A DNA stretch of 31,955 bases from an uncultured Collinsella sp. (GCA_900543025.1 UQPP01000028.1:1-31955), one strand, 5' to 3'. Positions 21,037-30,319 are shown, counted from the first letter of the stretch. Notes: generated by a model from the sequence alone, not told the origin. Translations and numbers: made by a program.

Positions 21037-23805
21037 ATGCTGATGCTCAAAACCGTCACGGTACTCGAAGCCATCTCCAAGCGCCGCCGCACGGCGCGCC
21101 CTGCCGCTCATACCGGCCTATCCAAGAACACCATATTCGCCGCCACCCATAGTGCCGAGGACGCCCTCGTACTGCTTGACGCCACGGCAAACGGCCTCAC
21201 CGTCGAGCAGGCAACTGAGCGCCTGAACGCCGTCGGCCCCAACACCATCGAGGCAACGACCAAAACGCTCGCCCGCCGCATCGCCGACGCCTTCATCGAT
21301 CCCTTCGCCGGCATCCTCGCCGCGCTCGCGCTGGTCTCGCTCTACATCGACGTGCTCGCCGTGCCCGAGCCGCAGCGCGACCCCTCCACGGTCATCGTCA
21401 TCGGCATCATGCTGCTGGTATCGGGCGGTATGAAGTTTATCCAGGAAGCCCGCAGCGGCAATGCGGCAGAGGCCCTCAAGGACCTGGTCTCCAACACTTG
21501 CACCGCCCTGCGCGACGGCGAGCGCATCGAGATCCCCTTCGACGAGCTCGTCCCCGGCGATGTAATCCGTCTCTCTGCCGGCGATATGGTGCCGGCAGAT
21601 GCCCGCATCATCACCGCGCGCGACCTGTTTGTGATCGAGTCCGCACTCACCGGCGAGAGCGAGGCCGTCGAGAAGACCACCGCCGTCACCGTCGTCGAGG
21701 GCGCCGACGGCTCCGCACTGCCACTCTCTGCCTGCAAGAACATCGTCTTTACCGGCACCTCCGTGCAAAACGGCGCCGCCATGGCGCTTGTCGTTGCCAC
21801 CGGCTCGGACACCTACCTGGGCGGCATCGCCAAGATGCTCAACGGGCGCGGCGAAAAGAGCGCGTTTGACCGCGGCGTCTCGAGCGTCTCCATGTTGCTC
21901 GTACGCCTTATGCTCGTTATGGCGCCGGCCGTCTTTGCCATCAACGCCGCCACCAAGGGCAACGTCATCGACGCGCTGCTGTTCGCCACGAGCGTGGCCG
22001 TGGGCATCACGCCGCAAATGCTTCCCGTCATCGTGACCACGAGCCTATCGCAGGGCGCCAAGGACCTCGCCCGTCGCCAGGTTATCGTCAAGGAGCTGCC
22101 GGCGATTCAAAACCTCGGCGCGATGGACGTCCTGTGCTGCGACAAGACCGGCACCCTCACCGAAGACCGCATCGTGCTCGAGCGCTATCTCAGCACCGAC
22201 GGCAACGAAGACGCACGCGTGCTGCGCCATGCATTTTTGAATAGCTTCTTCCAAACCGGCCTCAAAAACCTTATCGACCTGGCCGTAATCGACCGTGCCG
22301 ATGTGACGCCCTCGACCGTTGTGCCCGATTCTATGCTGGGCCAGAGTCTGCGCGCCCGCTATACCAAGGTCGACGAGGTTCCCTTCGATTTCTCGCGCCG
22401 TCGCCTGAGCGTAGTTGTCGCCGACGCCCAAGGCAAAACCCAGATGGTTACCAAGGGCGCTGCCGAGGAAATGCTCGAGATCTGCTCCTTTGTCGAGATC
22501 GATGGCATCGCTCAGCCGCTCGCCGACGAGAAGCTCGCCCAGATTCTCAAGCAGATCGTCGGACTTAACGCTGAGGGCCTACGCGTAATTGCCGTGGCGC
22601 AGAAGACCAATCCGCGCTGCGTGGGCGAGTTTGGCATCGCCGACGAGTGCGACATGGTGCTGATGGGCTTTTTGGCCTTCCTCGATCCGCCCAAAGCAAG
22701 TGCCGCGGGCGCCGTCGCCACCCTCGAGGCCAAGGGCGTGGCGGTCAAGGTCCTAACCGGCGACAACGACCGCGTCGCCGCCACCGTCTGCGAGCAGATT
22801 GGTATCGATGCGAGCAACGTCTTGCTCGGCTCCGAGATCGATGCGCTCGATGACGCCGAACTTGCCGAGCGCGCCGAGAAAACCCACCTCTTCGCCAAGC
22901 TCTCGCCGCTGCAGAAGGCGCGCCTGGTACGTGTCATGCGCGAGCTGCTCGGCCACACCGTGGGCTTTATGGGCGACGGCATCAACGACGCCGCCGCCAT
23001 GCGTGCGAGCGATTGCGGCATCTCGGTCGATTCGGCCGTCGATATTGCCAAGGAATCCGCCGATATCATCTTGCTTCAGAAGGACCTGGGCGTGCTCGAG
23101 CGCGGCATCATCGAAGGCCGCCGCACTTACGGCAACCTGCTCAAGTACCTCAAGACCACGGTGAGCTCCAACTTTGGCAATGTGCTGTCCGTGACCGTCG
23201 CGAGCCTGTTCTTGCCGTTTTTGCCTATGAGCGCTCTGCAGCTGGTGCTGCTATCGCTCGTCTACGAGATCGTGTGCATCGCGCTGCCGTGGGACACCGT
23301 CGATGACGCCTGGACTGCCCGTCCGCGTGCTTGGGATGCCGCGTCCATCAAGGGCTTTATGCTCGAGCTGGGCCCCGTGAGTTCGCTGTTTGACATCGTG
23401 ACTTTTGCCGTGCTCTTCTTTGTGGTGTGCCCTGCCACCGTAGGCGCAAGCTGGTCCGAGCTCGCCGGGACGGGCAACGTCGCGGGTATAGCGACCTTTG
23501 CTGCGCTCTTCCAAAGCGGCTGGTTTGTCGAGTCCATGTGGTCGCAGACACTCGTGGTCCACATGCTGCGCTCCCCGCGCCTGCCGAGCCCGCGCGACCA
23601 CGCCGCGCCCGCGCTGTGCGCGCTCACCGTGCTAGGCCTGGCGCTTGTCACCTGGCTGCCGGCAAGCCCCATCGCCGATGCGCTCGGCCTCATGGCACTG
23701 CCCGCGAGCTTTTTCGCGCTGCTCATCGGCATCGTCACCGCCTACATCGCGCTCACTCAGCTGGCAAAGCGCCGCTACATTGCCCGCCATGGCGAGCTGC
23801 TGTAG
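21037..23805 (+). CDS. mgtA: Mg2+-importing P-type ATPase, MgtA/MgtB type (P3B)
   Basis: A 922-aa integral membrane ATPase. The actuator motif ALTGESEAV, phosphorylation motif CDKTGTLTED, and hinge motif GDGINDAAAM are all present, with paired hydrophobic helices near the start and a large C-terminal membrane domain. The motif spacing and the NFGN segment after the catalytic core match the MgtA/MgtB family, which imports Mg2+ with the gradient. AAGGAGGAC lies 5 nt before the ATG. It is preceded by a long leader with a small ORF, suggesting control of expression by Mg2+. It is followed by a long hairpin and converges on the LuxR-type gene. Confidence 0.93.
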   Translation: MLMLKTVTVLEAISKRRRTARPAAHTGLSKNTIFAATHSAEDALVLLDATANGLTVEQATERLNAVGPNTIEATTKTLARRIADAFIDPFAGILAALALVSLYIDVLAVPEPQRDPSTVIVIGIMLLVSGGMKFIQEARSGNAAEALKDLVSNTCTALRDGERIEIPFDELVPGDVIRLSAGDMVPADARIITARDLFVIESALTGESEAVEKTTAVTVVEGADGSALPLSACKNIVFTGTSVQNGAAMALVVATGSDTYLGGIAKMLNGRGEKSAFDRGVSSVSMLLVRLMLVMAPAVFAINAATKGNVIDALLFATSVAVGITPQMLPVIVTTSLSQGAKDLARRQVIVKELPAIQNLGAMDVLCCDKTGTLTEDRIVLERYLSTDGNEDARVLRHAFLNSFFQTGLKNLIDLAVIDRADVTPSTVVPDSMLGQSLRARYTKVDEVPFDFSRRRLSVVVADAQGKTQMVTKGAAEEMLEICSFVEIDGIAQPLADEKLAQILKQIVGLNAEGLRVIAVAQKTNPRCVGEFGIADECDMVLMGFLAFLDPPKASAAGAVATLEAKGVAVKVLTGDNDRVAATVCEQIGIDASNVLLGSEIDALDDAELAERAEKTHLFAKLSPLQKARLVRVMRELLGHTVGFMGDGINDAAAMRASDCGISVDSAVDIAKESADIILLQKDLGVLERGIIEGRRTYGNLLKYLKTTVSSNFGNVLSVTVASLFLPFLPMSALQLVLLSLVYEIVCIALPWDTVDDAWTARPRAWDAASIKGFMLELGPVSSLFDIVTFAVLFFVVCPATVGASWSELAGTGNVAGIATFAALFQSGWFVESMWSQTLVVHMLRSPRLPSPRDHAAPALCALTVLGLALVTWLPASPIADALGLMALPASFFALLIGIVTAYIALTQLAKRRYIARHGELL

Positions 23806-23905
23806 CAAGCAAGCGGAAAACACCCTGCCAGCTGCCATTACCGCTACCACAGCTGCCGACGCCGCTGCCGTTGCCTCTGCCGCCGCCGCAGTCTATCCCC
23901 TCAGC

Positions 23906-23972
23906 AGTTGCGGTGAAATAGTTCCTGTTTAAGGTCCCGTGACTTTAATTTAGGGACTATTCCACCGCAACT
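23906..23972. terminator. Long hairpin between convergent genes
   Basis: A 20-bp stem (23906-23925 with 23953-23972, two non-Watson-Crick positions) encloses a second stem in its loop (TTAAGGTC with GACTTTAA, one wobble). It sits 100 bp after mgtA and 10 bp after the LuxR-type gene's end on the other strand, so it may stop transcription from both sides. It lacks a strong T-run; it resembles the 19592 inverted repeat in layout and may instead be a dispersed repeat. Confidence 0.55.
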
Positions 23973-23982
23973 TATTGGAGGA

Positions 23983-25530
23983 TTAGCTAGTCCTTGGGTG
24001 TCCAGGACCAGAAGAAGTTGATAAGGGCCACACGTGAGGTGGTGCCGGTCTTTTGTTGATCGAGGAAATGTGACGGTAGAGCGTGGAGCGCGAAAGGAAA
24101 AGCGTTGTGGCGATGTCCTGAACGCTCTGGTCCGAAACGACCAAGGCCGCAAGAATATCGCGCTCGCGCTCTGTAAGCTCAAAGGTGGCGACGAAGGCAT
24201 CGAGGCGTTCATCGGACGTGAGCTCCGCTGCCTCCACGGGCTCGGGGTCGGAGCATGTGGGCGCAAGATCCCCACCAAGATCATCGGTGGCAGGCGCCAG
24301 CTCGTCCCGTATCACGGCGTCATCGGCTCGTTGCCCCAACTGTCCCAGCAGCGTAATCGCAATGCCCACAAACATCACGAGCGCCGCGCCGACCGCAGTC
24401 AGCACGTTTTGACTCGAGATGATCGCCACTGCCGGCGCCGTCACGAACATCGAGCACACGTTGTTGACGACGCGACCCATGCACGGCCAAAAATATGACC
24501 AGCGCGCATAAAGCGAGACGGCGGCATATTTTGTGGTAAAGAACACCACAAAGAAGCCTGAGCCCAGATAAAAGATGATCGTGGCAGCAAGCTCGTTGCC
24601 GCCATTGCCGTCGACGATGAGCACAAAGAACGAAAGCGTGGACAACATGGCGGCGCATGTCATGCCGATATTCATATACGAGCGGCCGTGCAGGTCAAAT
24701 AGGACGCCAGCGGCCAACGAGCTCACGACAAGCAGCAGGCGCGGCCAATCGCCCAAATCGACGGCTCCGACAGCATGCAAGGTCGTGAGGCCAGCGTTGA
24801 GAGCGGCGAATACGCCGGAAAGATACACCGTCGCCACGGTCAGGCGAACTACGGCGCGGCGGAATGCCGCCTTTGCCTTGGGATCGTCTGACCACTTGGC
24901 GCCATATTCCAAAGCATCTACCGAAAGTCCGGCAACGCTGGGTTCAAAGTTGGGATCGGACTCGTCGCGCAGTTTGGCGCGTCGGGCACCGTGGAGCAAC
25001 GCCACCTGCACGATCGCACAAACGACCAGAACAGCCTGCTGAGGAATACCGACAGGCATCACCATGTGGTTGAACACCTGTACCAGAACGCCCATGGCAT
25101 AGGAAAGTGCTGCGGCGCGCGCCAAGCAGGGCGTCCGCGCAAAGCGTCGCGCAAAGTTTGCGTGAGCAGTCGATCCGCAGTAGCCCAGCGCGCAGCACGC
25201 CACCAAACCGCCGACGATTACCACCTCGACCTGAGCTGCCATAATCAACAGCAGCAATGCCGCCACCAGCAAAACGCCCGTGATGTCGCTCGTCGCGTCG
25301 ATAGCATGGGGACGGCGATAGTACAGAACGGGACGCACAAAAAAGCCAATCACGCTCGCGCCGATGACAAGACTCTCATAAATAACGACCTCGTTCGGAG
25401 ACACGAACTCGGCCATGCGCACATCAAAGAGATACTCGCACGCCAAAAACGTGAAGAAGAACAGCGCCAGGCATATAATCTCCCGAATGCCCCGATGCAG
25501 ATATGTGGTTGTGTCTCCCATGCCCCTCAT
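23983..25530 (-). CDS. Membrane LuxR-type regulator with C-terminal frameshift
   Basis: A 515-aa protein as read. About 12 hydrophobic helices (roughly 15-400) precede an acidic linker and a LuxR-type HTH (FELTERERDILAALVV, then STLYRHISSINK). The last 20 residues (PAPPHVWPLS...) do not look like a LuxR tail. One extra A in the AAAA run at 24051-24054 restores NKKTGTTSRVALINFFW and a TAG at 23987, the expected final helix. So there is a 1-nt deletion or a sequencing error. The architecture is common in Coriobacteriia. The ATG at 25530 follows GGGGG; a second ATG is 9 nt further on. Ligand and targets unknown. Confidence 0.8.
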   Translation of the reverse strand: MRGMGDTTTYLHRGIREIICLALFFFTFLACEYLFDVRMAEFVSPNEVVIYESLVIGASVIGFFVRPVLYYRRPHAIDATSDITGVLLVAALLLLIMAAQVEVVIVGGLVACCALGYCGSTAHANFARRFARTPCLARAAALSYAMGVLVQVFNHMVMPVGIPQQAVLVVCAIVQVALLHGARRAKLRDESDPNFEPSVAGLSVDALEYGAKWSDDPKAKAAFRRAVVRLTVATVYLSGVFAALNAGLTTLHAVGAVDLGDWPRLLLVVSSLAAGVLFDLHGRSYMNIGMTCAAMLSTLSFFVLIVDGNGGNELAATIIFYLGSGFFVVFFTTKYAAVSLYARWSYFWPCMGRVVNNVCSMFVTAPAVAIISSQNVLTAVGAALVMFVGIAITLLGQLGQRADDAVIRDELAPATDDLGGDLAPTCSDPEPVEAAELTSDERLDAFVATFELTERERDILAALVVSDQSVQDIATTLFLSRSTLYRHISSINKRPAPPHVWPLSTSSGPGHPRTS

Positions 25531-25715
25531 GGTTAACCCCCGGTCGCTCAATTGTCTGGAATTCCATTTTAATAAAGAACCAATCTCAATATCGAAGCCG
25601 AGCTCGAAATGCTGCAAATTTGACCCCAGCCGTTCACATCACGCCGCGAATTTGAGCCGCATGGACCAGAAGGGACACACGCGACCTCTAGCTCGGCAAG
25701 GAGTGTCTCCAACTA

Positions 25716-25746
25716 CCACTCATTTAAGTACGTCCCCAATGAGTGG
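25716..25746. repeat. Constant-loop hairpin 2
   Basis: A perfect 9-bp stem (CCACTCATT with AATGAGTGG) around the 13-nt loop TAAGTACGTCCCC. Loop and stem base match hairpins 1 and 3; the outer stem differs but pairs fully. No gene is seen in 25531-25715. Confidence 0.75.
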
Positions 25747-25764
25747 CCGAAGAGTGTCCCCCGC

Positions 25765-25799
25765 GACTAGTCGTTTAAGTACGTCCCCAATGACTAGTC
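25765..25799. repeat. Constant-loop hairpin 3
   Basis: An 11-bp stem (GACTAGTCGTT with AATGACTAGTC, one G-T) around the loop TAAGTACGTCCCC, identical to hairpin 2 and 49 bp after it. Short GTGTC motifs (GTGTCTCC, GTGTCCCC, GTGTCCC) lie before, between and after the two hairpins. Confidence 0.75.
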
Positions 25800-25917
25800 A
25801 AAAATGGGCCATGTGTCCCAGTTGTGGAGACTCCTTGAGCCGTCTGGGTATCGCGAAGGATCACGCACTCCCCCATCATCAAAAGTGACACACGCTACCT
25901 GTTGATGGGAGGCAGCC

Positions 25918-26655
25918 ATGGGCTTCTTTGACAAGATGTTCGAGAAGAAAGAGTGCGCGATTTGCGGTACCGAGCTGGGACTTCTAGGTAAGACAAAAAT
26001 CAATGAAGGCTACCTGTGCAAAGAGTGCGCCGGCAAGCTCTCCCCCTACTTTCACGGCTATCGCTCCAGCACCGCGGACGATATCCGTGAGCAACTCGCC
26101 TACCGCGAGGCCAACGCCGAGCGCCTGTCTTCGTTCAACCCCACGCGCACGCTTTCTGCCGGGCGCACCAATATTATGCTCGATGAGGACGCGGGCCTGC
26201 TGATCATCACTTCGCAGAGCCGCTGGCGCGACGCCAATCCCGACATCATCGAGTTCTCGCAGGTACTCGGCTGCGATATGGATATCGACGAGCATCGCAC
26301 CGAGATCTATCGCGAGACCACGGACGGCGAGCGTGAGAGCTACAACCCGCCGCGCTACGACCTGGATTACGACTTTAATCTGACCATCCACGTCAACACG
26401 CCGTACTTTACCGAGATCAACCTGCGCGTGAACGACTCCACCATCGATCAGCGCGGCTCCATCGAATACCGCGAGGCCAAGCGCCAGGCAACCGAGGTCC
26501 GCGACGCACTGGTGCAGCTGCGCCAGGAGACGCGCGACAGCGTCGTGGCCGCCAAGGCCCCCAAGACCGCGGTGACCTGCCCCTTCTGCGGAGCCACCAC
26601 CATTCCCGATGCCAGCGGGCGCTGCGAATACTGCGGCGGCGCCATCGGCGCATAG
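25918..26655 (+). CDS. DUF4428 zinc-ribbon protein
   Basis: A 245-aa soluble protein. Residues 12-50 form a DUF4428 ribbon (CAICGTELGLLGKTK, then CKECAGKLSP). The middle is a beta-rich domain of unknown role (about 75-190), followed by a charged helix. The C-terminus carries a second ribbon (CPFCG, then CEYCG). GATGGGAGG precedes the ATG; it lies inside the arm of an imperfect hairpin (CCCATCA, 25872-25878, with TGATGGG, 25903-25909) that could mask it. It is the first gene of a plus-strand operon with two further zinc-ribbon proteins, which suggests a shared complex. Confidence 0.85.
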   Translation: MGFFDKMFEKKECAICGTELGLLGKTKINEGYLCKECAGKLSPYFHGYRSSTADDIREQLAYREANAERLSSFNPTRTLSAGRTNIMLDEDAGLLIITSQSRWRDANPDIIEFSQVLGCDMDIDEHRTEIYRETTDGERESYNPPRYDLDYDFNLTIHVNTPYFTEINLRVNDSTIDQRGSIEYREAKRQATEVRDALVQLRQETRDSVVAAKAPKTAVTCPFCGATTIPDASGRCEYCGGAIGA

Positions 26656-26679
26656 CCTCCGGCAGCGAAAGGACCGATC

Positions 26680-28002
26680 ATGGCCTTCGAGAGCGTTAAC
26701 TATCAGTGCCCTGCCTGCGGTGGCCCCTTGCATTTTGCAAGCGCCGAGCAAAAGCTCGTCTGCGACTACTGTGACTCGCGCTTTGAAGTCGAAGAAGTCG
26801 AGGCCCTCTATCGCGAGCGCCAGGACAAGGCCGATGCCAAAGCCGATGCGGCAGCCGCAACGCCCAAGCCTGCTGTCGACGATGCCGTGCAGGAGCTGGC
26901 CCAAAACGCCGGCTACATCTGCTCGTCGTGCGGCGCCGAGCTCGTGTCCGACGGCACCGTCGCCGTCACCACCTGCCCGTACTGCGGCAACTCCGCCGTG
27001 GCGCCCGGCCAGCTCTCTGGCGACTTCTCGCCCGACCTGGTAATTCCGTTTAAGCTCGGCCGCGACGACGTTATGGCCGCGCTCAAAGAGCACTACAAGG
27101 GCAAGATCCTGCTGCCCAAGAGCTTTGTCACCGGCAACCACATCGACGAAGTCCAAGGCGTTTACGTGCCGTTTTGGCTTTACGGCGCCCGCGTGGACGG
27201 CGAAGTGTGCTTCGATGCGACCAACGAGACCGTGACCGAGGAATCCGACCGCACCGTCACGACCACCGACCACTACGACGCCTACCGCAAGGGAAACATC
27301 TCGTTTAAGCGCGTGCCCGTCGACGGATCGTCCAAGATGCCCGACGGCCACATGGACGCCATCGAGCCGTTTGACTACGATGCCCTGCGCCCGTTTTCGG
27401 TCGCGTATATGCCCGGCTACATCGCCAACCGCTACGACGAGGACTGCGAAACCTGCAAGGCGCGCGCCGAACGCCGCATGGAGGAAAGCACGATCTCGGC
27501 CCTGCGCGAGACCGTCGTCGACGAATATGACGATGCCACGGTCGAAAGCAAGCAGCTCGACTACACCTGGGAAGACAGCGACTATGCCCTGTTCCCCGTG
27601 TGGATGCTTTCCACCTCGTGGAACGGCAAGAGCTACCTGTTTGCCATGAACGGCCAAACCGGCCGTATGGTCGGCGAGCTTCCTTGCTCCAAGCCCAAGC
27701 TCGCTATCGCCTCGGTGCTGTTCTTTGTGATCGGATTTGTCCTCTCCCAGATCCTCTTCATGGGTGAGAACGCCTTCGATCCGGATTACCTCACCTTTGA
27801 TATCGAGGGCATCCTCATCAACATCGTCGCGCCGCTGATCATCGTGGTCATCGCAGACGTGCTGCTGGTGGGCCAGCTCAAGACGGCCAACGAGGCCACC
27901 CACGCCGATTGCTACTGTGGCGAGCTCGACCTGACCGAGAAGCACGACACCTTCAGCCACACCGAGACCACCGTTGTCATGAAGGACGACAAGGACGATT
28001 AA
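26680..28002 (+). CDS. TFIIB-type zinc-ribbon membrane protein (YdjG-like)
   Basis: A 440-aa protein. It has an N-terminal ribbon (CPACGG, CDYCD at about 10-32) and a second ribbon near 84-104 (CSSCG, CPYCG). A long beta-rich domain of the kind annotated as DNA-primase or YdjG-like follows, and two transmembrane helices lie near 347-366 and 385-405, with a cytoplasmic tail. B. subtilis YdjG has the same plan and belongs to the ydjFGHI operon tied to PspA membrane stress; the similarity is by architecture. AAAGGA lies 6 nt before the ATG. It follows the DUF4428 gene by 24 bp and precedes the SPFH gene by 48 bp. Confidence 0.82.
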   Translation: MAFESVNYQCPACGGPLHFASAEQKLVCDYCDSRFEVEEVEALYRERQDKADAKADAAAATPKPAVDDAVQELAQNAGYICSSCGAELVSDGTVAVTTCPYCGNSAVAPGQLSGDFSPDLVIPFKLGRDDVMAALKEHYKGKILLPKSFVTGNHIDEVQGVYVPFWLYGARVDGEVCFDATNETVTEESDRTVTTTDHYDAYRKGNISFKRVPVDGSSKMPDGHMDAIEPFDYDALRPFSVAYMPGYIANRYDEDCETCKARAERRMEESTISALRETVVDEYDDATVESKQLDYTWEDSDYALFPVWMLSTSWNGKSYLFAMNGQTGRMVGELPCSKPKLAIASVLFFVIGFVLSQILFMGENAFDPDYLTFDIEGILINIVAPLIIVVIADVLLVGQLKTANEATHADCYCGELDLTEKHDTFSHTETTVVMKDDKDD

Positions 28003-28050
28003 CCATCCTGACCAATACCACCCGGCCTTTGACGAGAAAGGAAGATCACC

Positions 28051-29286
28051 ATGGGACTCTTGAAAGCTGGATTGGGTGCTGCCGGCGGCGTCATGGCCGA
28101 CCAGTGGAAGGAATTTATCTACTGCGAATCGATGCCCGCTGACGTCTTGGCCTGCAAGGGCAGCAAGCGCACCGGCGGCCGCAGCTCCAACACGCGCGGC
28201 GAGGACAACGTCATCTCCAACGGCTCGGTCATCGCCGTCAACGACGGCCAGGGCATGCTCGTGGTGCAAAACGGCAAGATCATCGAAGTCGCGCTGGAGC
28301 CCGGTGAGTTCGTCTTTGACACCGGCAGCGAGCCGAGCGTCTTTAGCGGCAACCTGGGCAACTCCATCAAGGAGACCTTCGCCAATATCGGCAGCCGCTT
28401 TACCTTTGGCGGCGACGCGGGCAAGGACCAGCGCGTCTACTTCATCAACACCAAGGAGATCATCGGCAACAAGTACGGCACCGCCTCTCCCGTGCCCTTC
28501 CGCGTAGTCGACAACAATATCGGTCTGGATGTCGACATCTCCGTTCGCTGCAACGGCGAGTATTCGTACCGTATCACCAACCCGCTGCTGTTCTACACCA
28601 ATGTGTGCGGCAACGTGACCGATAGCTATACGCGCGACAAGATCGACAGCCAGCTTAAGTCCGAGCTGCTCACCGCCCTGCAGCCCGCCTTTGCCAAGAT
28701 CTCGGAGATGGGCATCCGCTACAGCGCCATCCCCGGCCACACCACCGAGCTCGCCCGCGCGCTCAACGAGGTCCTCTCTGCCGACTGGCGTGACCTGCGC
28801 GGCGTTGAGATCGTAAGCTTTGGCGTCAACTCCATCGCCGCCTCGCAAGAAGACGAGCAGATGATTAAGGACCTGCAGAAAGCCGCGGTCATGCGCGATC
28901 CCACCATGGCGGCAGCCAACATCGCCAGCGCCCAGAGCGATGCGATGCGCGCGGCAGCCGCCAACCCCAACGGCGCGATGGCAGGCTTTATGGGCATGGG
29001 CATGGCAGGTGGCATGGGCGGCATGAACGCTAGCCAGCTGTTCGCCGCCGGTCAGGCACAGCAGCAGGCTGCCCCGCAGCCGGCTCCGGCACCCGCCCCG
29101 GCTCCTGTCGCCGCACCTGCGGCCGGCACGTGGACCTGCAGCTGCGGCGCCACCAACACCGGCAAGTTCTGCTCCGAGTGCGGTAGTCCCGCACCCGCCC
29201 CGGCACCGGCCAAGTGGTTCTGCCCCAACTGCGGCAGCGAAAACGGCGGCAAGTTCTGCAGCAACTGCGGAACGCCCAGGCCCTAG
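28051..29286 (+). CDS. SPFH-domain protein with two C-terminal zinc ribbons (YdjI-like)
   Basis: A 411-aa protein. The N-terminal two thirds (about 20-290) form an SPFH/virion-core-like domain (GMLVVQNGKIIEVALEPGEF near 69). Then comes a Gly/Met/Ala-rich stretch, a Pro/Ala linker, and two Cys4 ribbons (CSCG...CSECG and CPNCG...CSNCG). This matches B. subtilis YdjI, which works with YdjG and YdjH to bring the PspA homologue to the membrane. No transmembrane helix is evident, so it probably binds the membrane through partners. AGAAAGGAAG precedes the ATG. A PspA homologue is not in the window. Confidence 0.88.
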   Translation: MGLLKAGLGAAGGVMADQWKEFIYCESMPADVLACKGSKRTGGRSSNTRGEDNVISNGSVIAVNDGQGMLVVQNGKIIEVALEPGEFVFDTGSEPSVFSGNLGNSIKETFANIGSRFTFGGDAGKDQRVYFINTKEIIGNKYGTASPVPFRVVDNNIGLDVDISVRCNGEYSYRITNPLLFYTNVCGNVTDSYTRDKIDSQLKSELLTALQPAFAKISEMGIRYSAIPGHTTELARALNEVLSADWRDLRGVEIVSFGVNSIAASQEDEQMIKDLQKAAVMRDPTMAAANIASAQSDAMRAAAANPNGAMAGFMGMGMAGGMGGMNASQLFAAGQAQQQAAPQPAPAPAPAPVAAPAAGTWTCSCGATNTGKFCSECGSPAPAPAPAKWFCPNCGSENGGKFCSNCGTPRP

Positions 29287-29367
29287 CCCCTCTATCCGGT
29301 AATTGGCGGGGAGGTCCGCCACCCCCGCATTTGCTTCTATGGGTTTCGTTCGATAAAGGAGGACACC

Positions 29368-30210
29368 ATGAAGACAACGTTCAAAAAGTCCGCACTCGCA
29401 TTTCTGACATGCGTCCTGGCGCTCGCCTTTGCCCTGACGGGCTGCAGCGGCGGCGGCAAAGACTCCAAGGCCAACTTCGTCGGCAGCTGGGAACTCTCGG
29501 GTGGAACCGTGGATGGCGAAGAGCTAACCGATGAGTACATGAAGATGCTCGAGGATTGGGGTGTCCACTGCGTCCTGATTCTCGATGAGGACAGTACAGG
29601 TGCCCTCGACCTGTTCCTTGAAGTCGTCGACCTTAAATGGGAGGCAAAGGACGCCACCACCGTAACCCTCACCGCCGAAGACGAGTCGTATGACATGAAG
29701 CTCAAGGACGGCAAACTCATCCTCGAAGAAGATGACGGAAATCTTGTCTTTACCAAGTCCGACAAGGACCTGTCCGGCACGGTGAAGAAGGATCGCGAGG
29801 CGGCCGAGAAGGAAGAGGAGATCGATGAGGCCGTCGAAGACGACGATGTCCAGAACGTCGAAATCTCCCCCGCCGTCACCGTCGCCGATGACGATCTGTG
29901 CACCATCACCATCACCGAGAAGTTCAAGGACGACTGGGGCGATATCGGCTTTGTCGTCAACATCACCAACAAGAGCGACAAGGACCTGACCTTCTACGCT
30001 CCTTCCGGCAAGACCAACGTCAACGGCACCATGAAGGAACCCTGGTTCTCGGCTCACCTGATGCCCGGCACCAACGCCACCGAGGAGTTCACGTTCTCGA
30101 GCGGCGAGCTTGACAGCCTTGACGACCTGGTCAACACGACCATCGGCATCGACGCCTACCTGACCGATTCCTACGAGGACGTCGCTTCCTACACCGCGAC
30201 CATCGCGTAG
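29368..30210 (+). CDS. Lipoprotein with lipocalin-like and DUF5067-like parts
   Basis: A 280-aa secreted lipoprotein. The signal peptide ends in the lipobox LTGC near residue 26. A first domain (about 37-130, starting FVGSWELSGG) reads like a lipocalin-like beta structure. An acidic linker (EEEIDEAVEDDD) follows, then a second beta-rich domain (about 165-275) similar to the immunoglobulin-like folds of DUF5067 lipoproteins; both names are tentative. AAAGGAGGAC precedes the ATG. It is 81 bp after the SPFH gene, probably the last gene of the operon, and is followed by a strong terminator. Confidence 0.85.
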   Translation: MKTTFKKSALAFLTCVLALAFALTGCSGGGKDSKANFVGSWELSGGTVDGEELTDEYMKMLEDWGVHCVLILDEDSTGALDLFLEVVDLKWEAKDATTVTLTAEDESYDMKLKDGKLILEEDDGNLVFTKSDKDLSGTVKKDREAAEKEEEIDEAVEDDDVQNVEISPAVTVADDDLCTITITEKFKDDWGDIGFVVNITNKSDKDLTFYAPSGKTNVNGTMKEPWFSAHLMPGTNATEEFTFSSGELDSLDDLVNTTIGIDAYLTDSYEDVASYTATIA

Positions 30211-30261
30211 CGACAGACACCGACAGCCGCGGATTGGCGGACATATCCGCGCACACCAGGC

Positions 30262-30299
30262 GGGGCCGCAGGAGTTGATCCTGCGGCCCCGTCGTTTTT
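30262..30299 (+). terminator. Intrinsic terminator after the lipoprotein gene
   Basis: A perfect 12-bp stem (GGGGCCGCAGGA, 30262-30273, with its complement at 30279-30290), a 5-nt loop, and a T-run at 30295-30299. A smaller hairpin (CGCGGAT / ATCCGCG, 30228-30251) precedes it. The two-component genes on the other strand end just beyond it. Confidence 0.92.
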
Positions 30300-30319
30300 A
30301 TGCCGATGCGCGACGAGCT

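Noticed and set aside
24045..24062. Programmed -1 frameshifting in the LuxR-type gene
   Set aside because: A -1 shift would restore the tail, but there is no X XXY YYZ heptamer and the A-run is only four bases; a deletion or sequencing error is simpler.
25984..29322. Very long minus-strand open frame opposite the zinc-ribbon/SPFH operon
   Set aside because: It lies opposite three plus-strand genes with clear domains and ribosome sites; its translation is low-complexity Ala/Gly/Val/Asp text, typical of the antisense of GC-rich codons.
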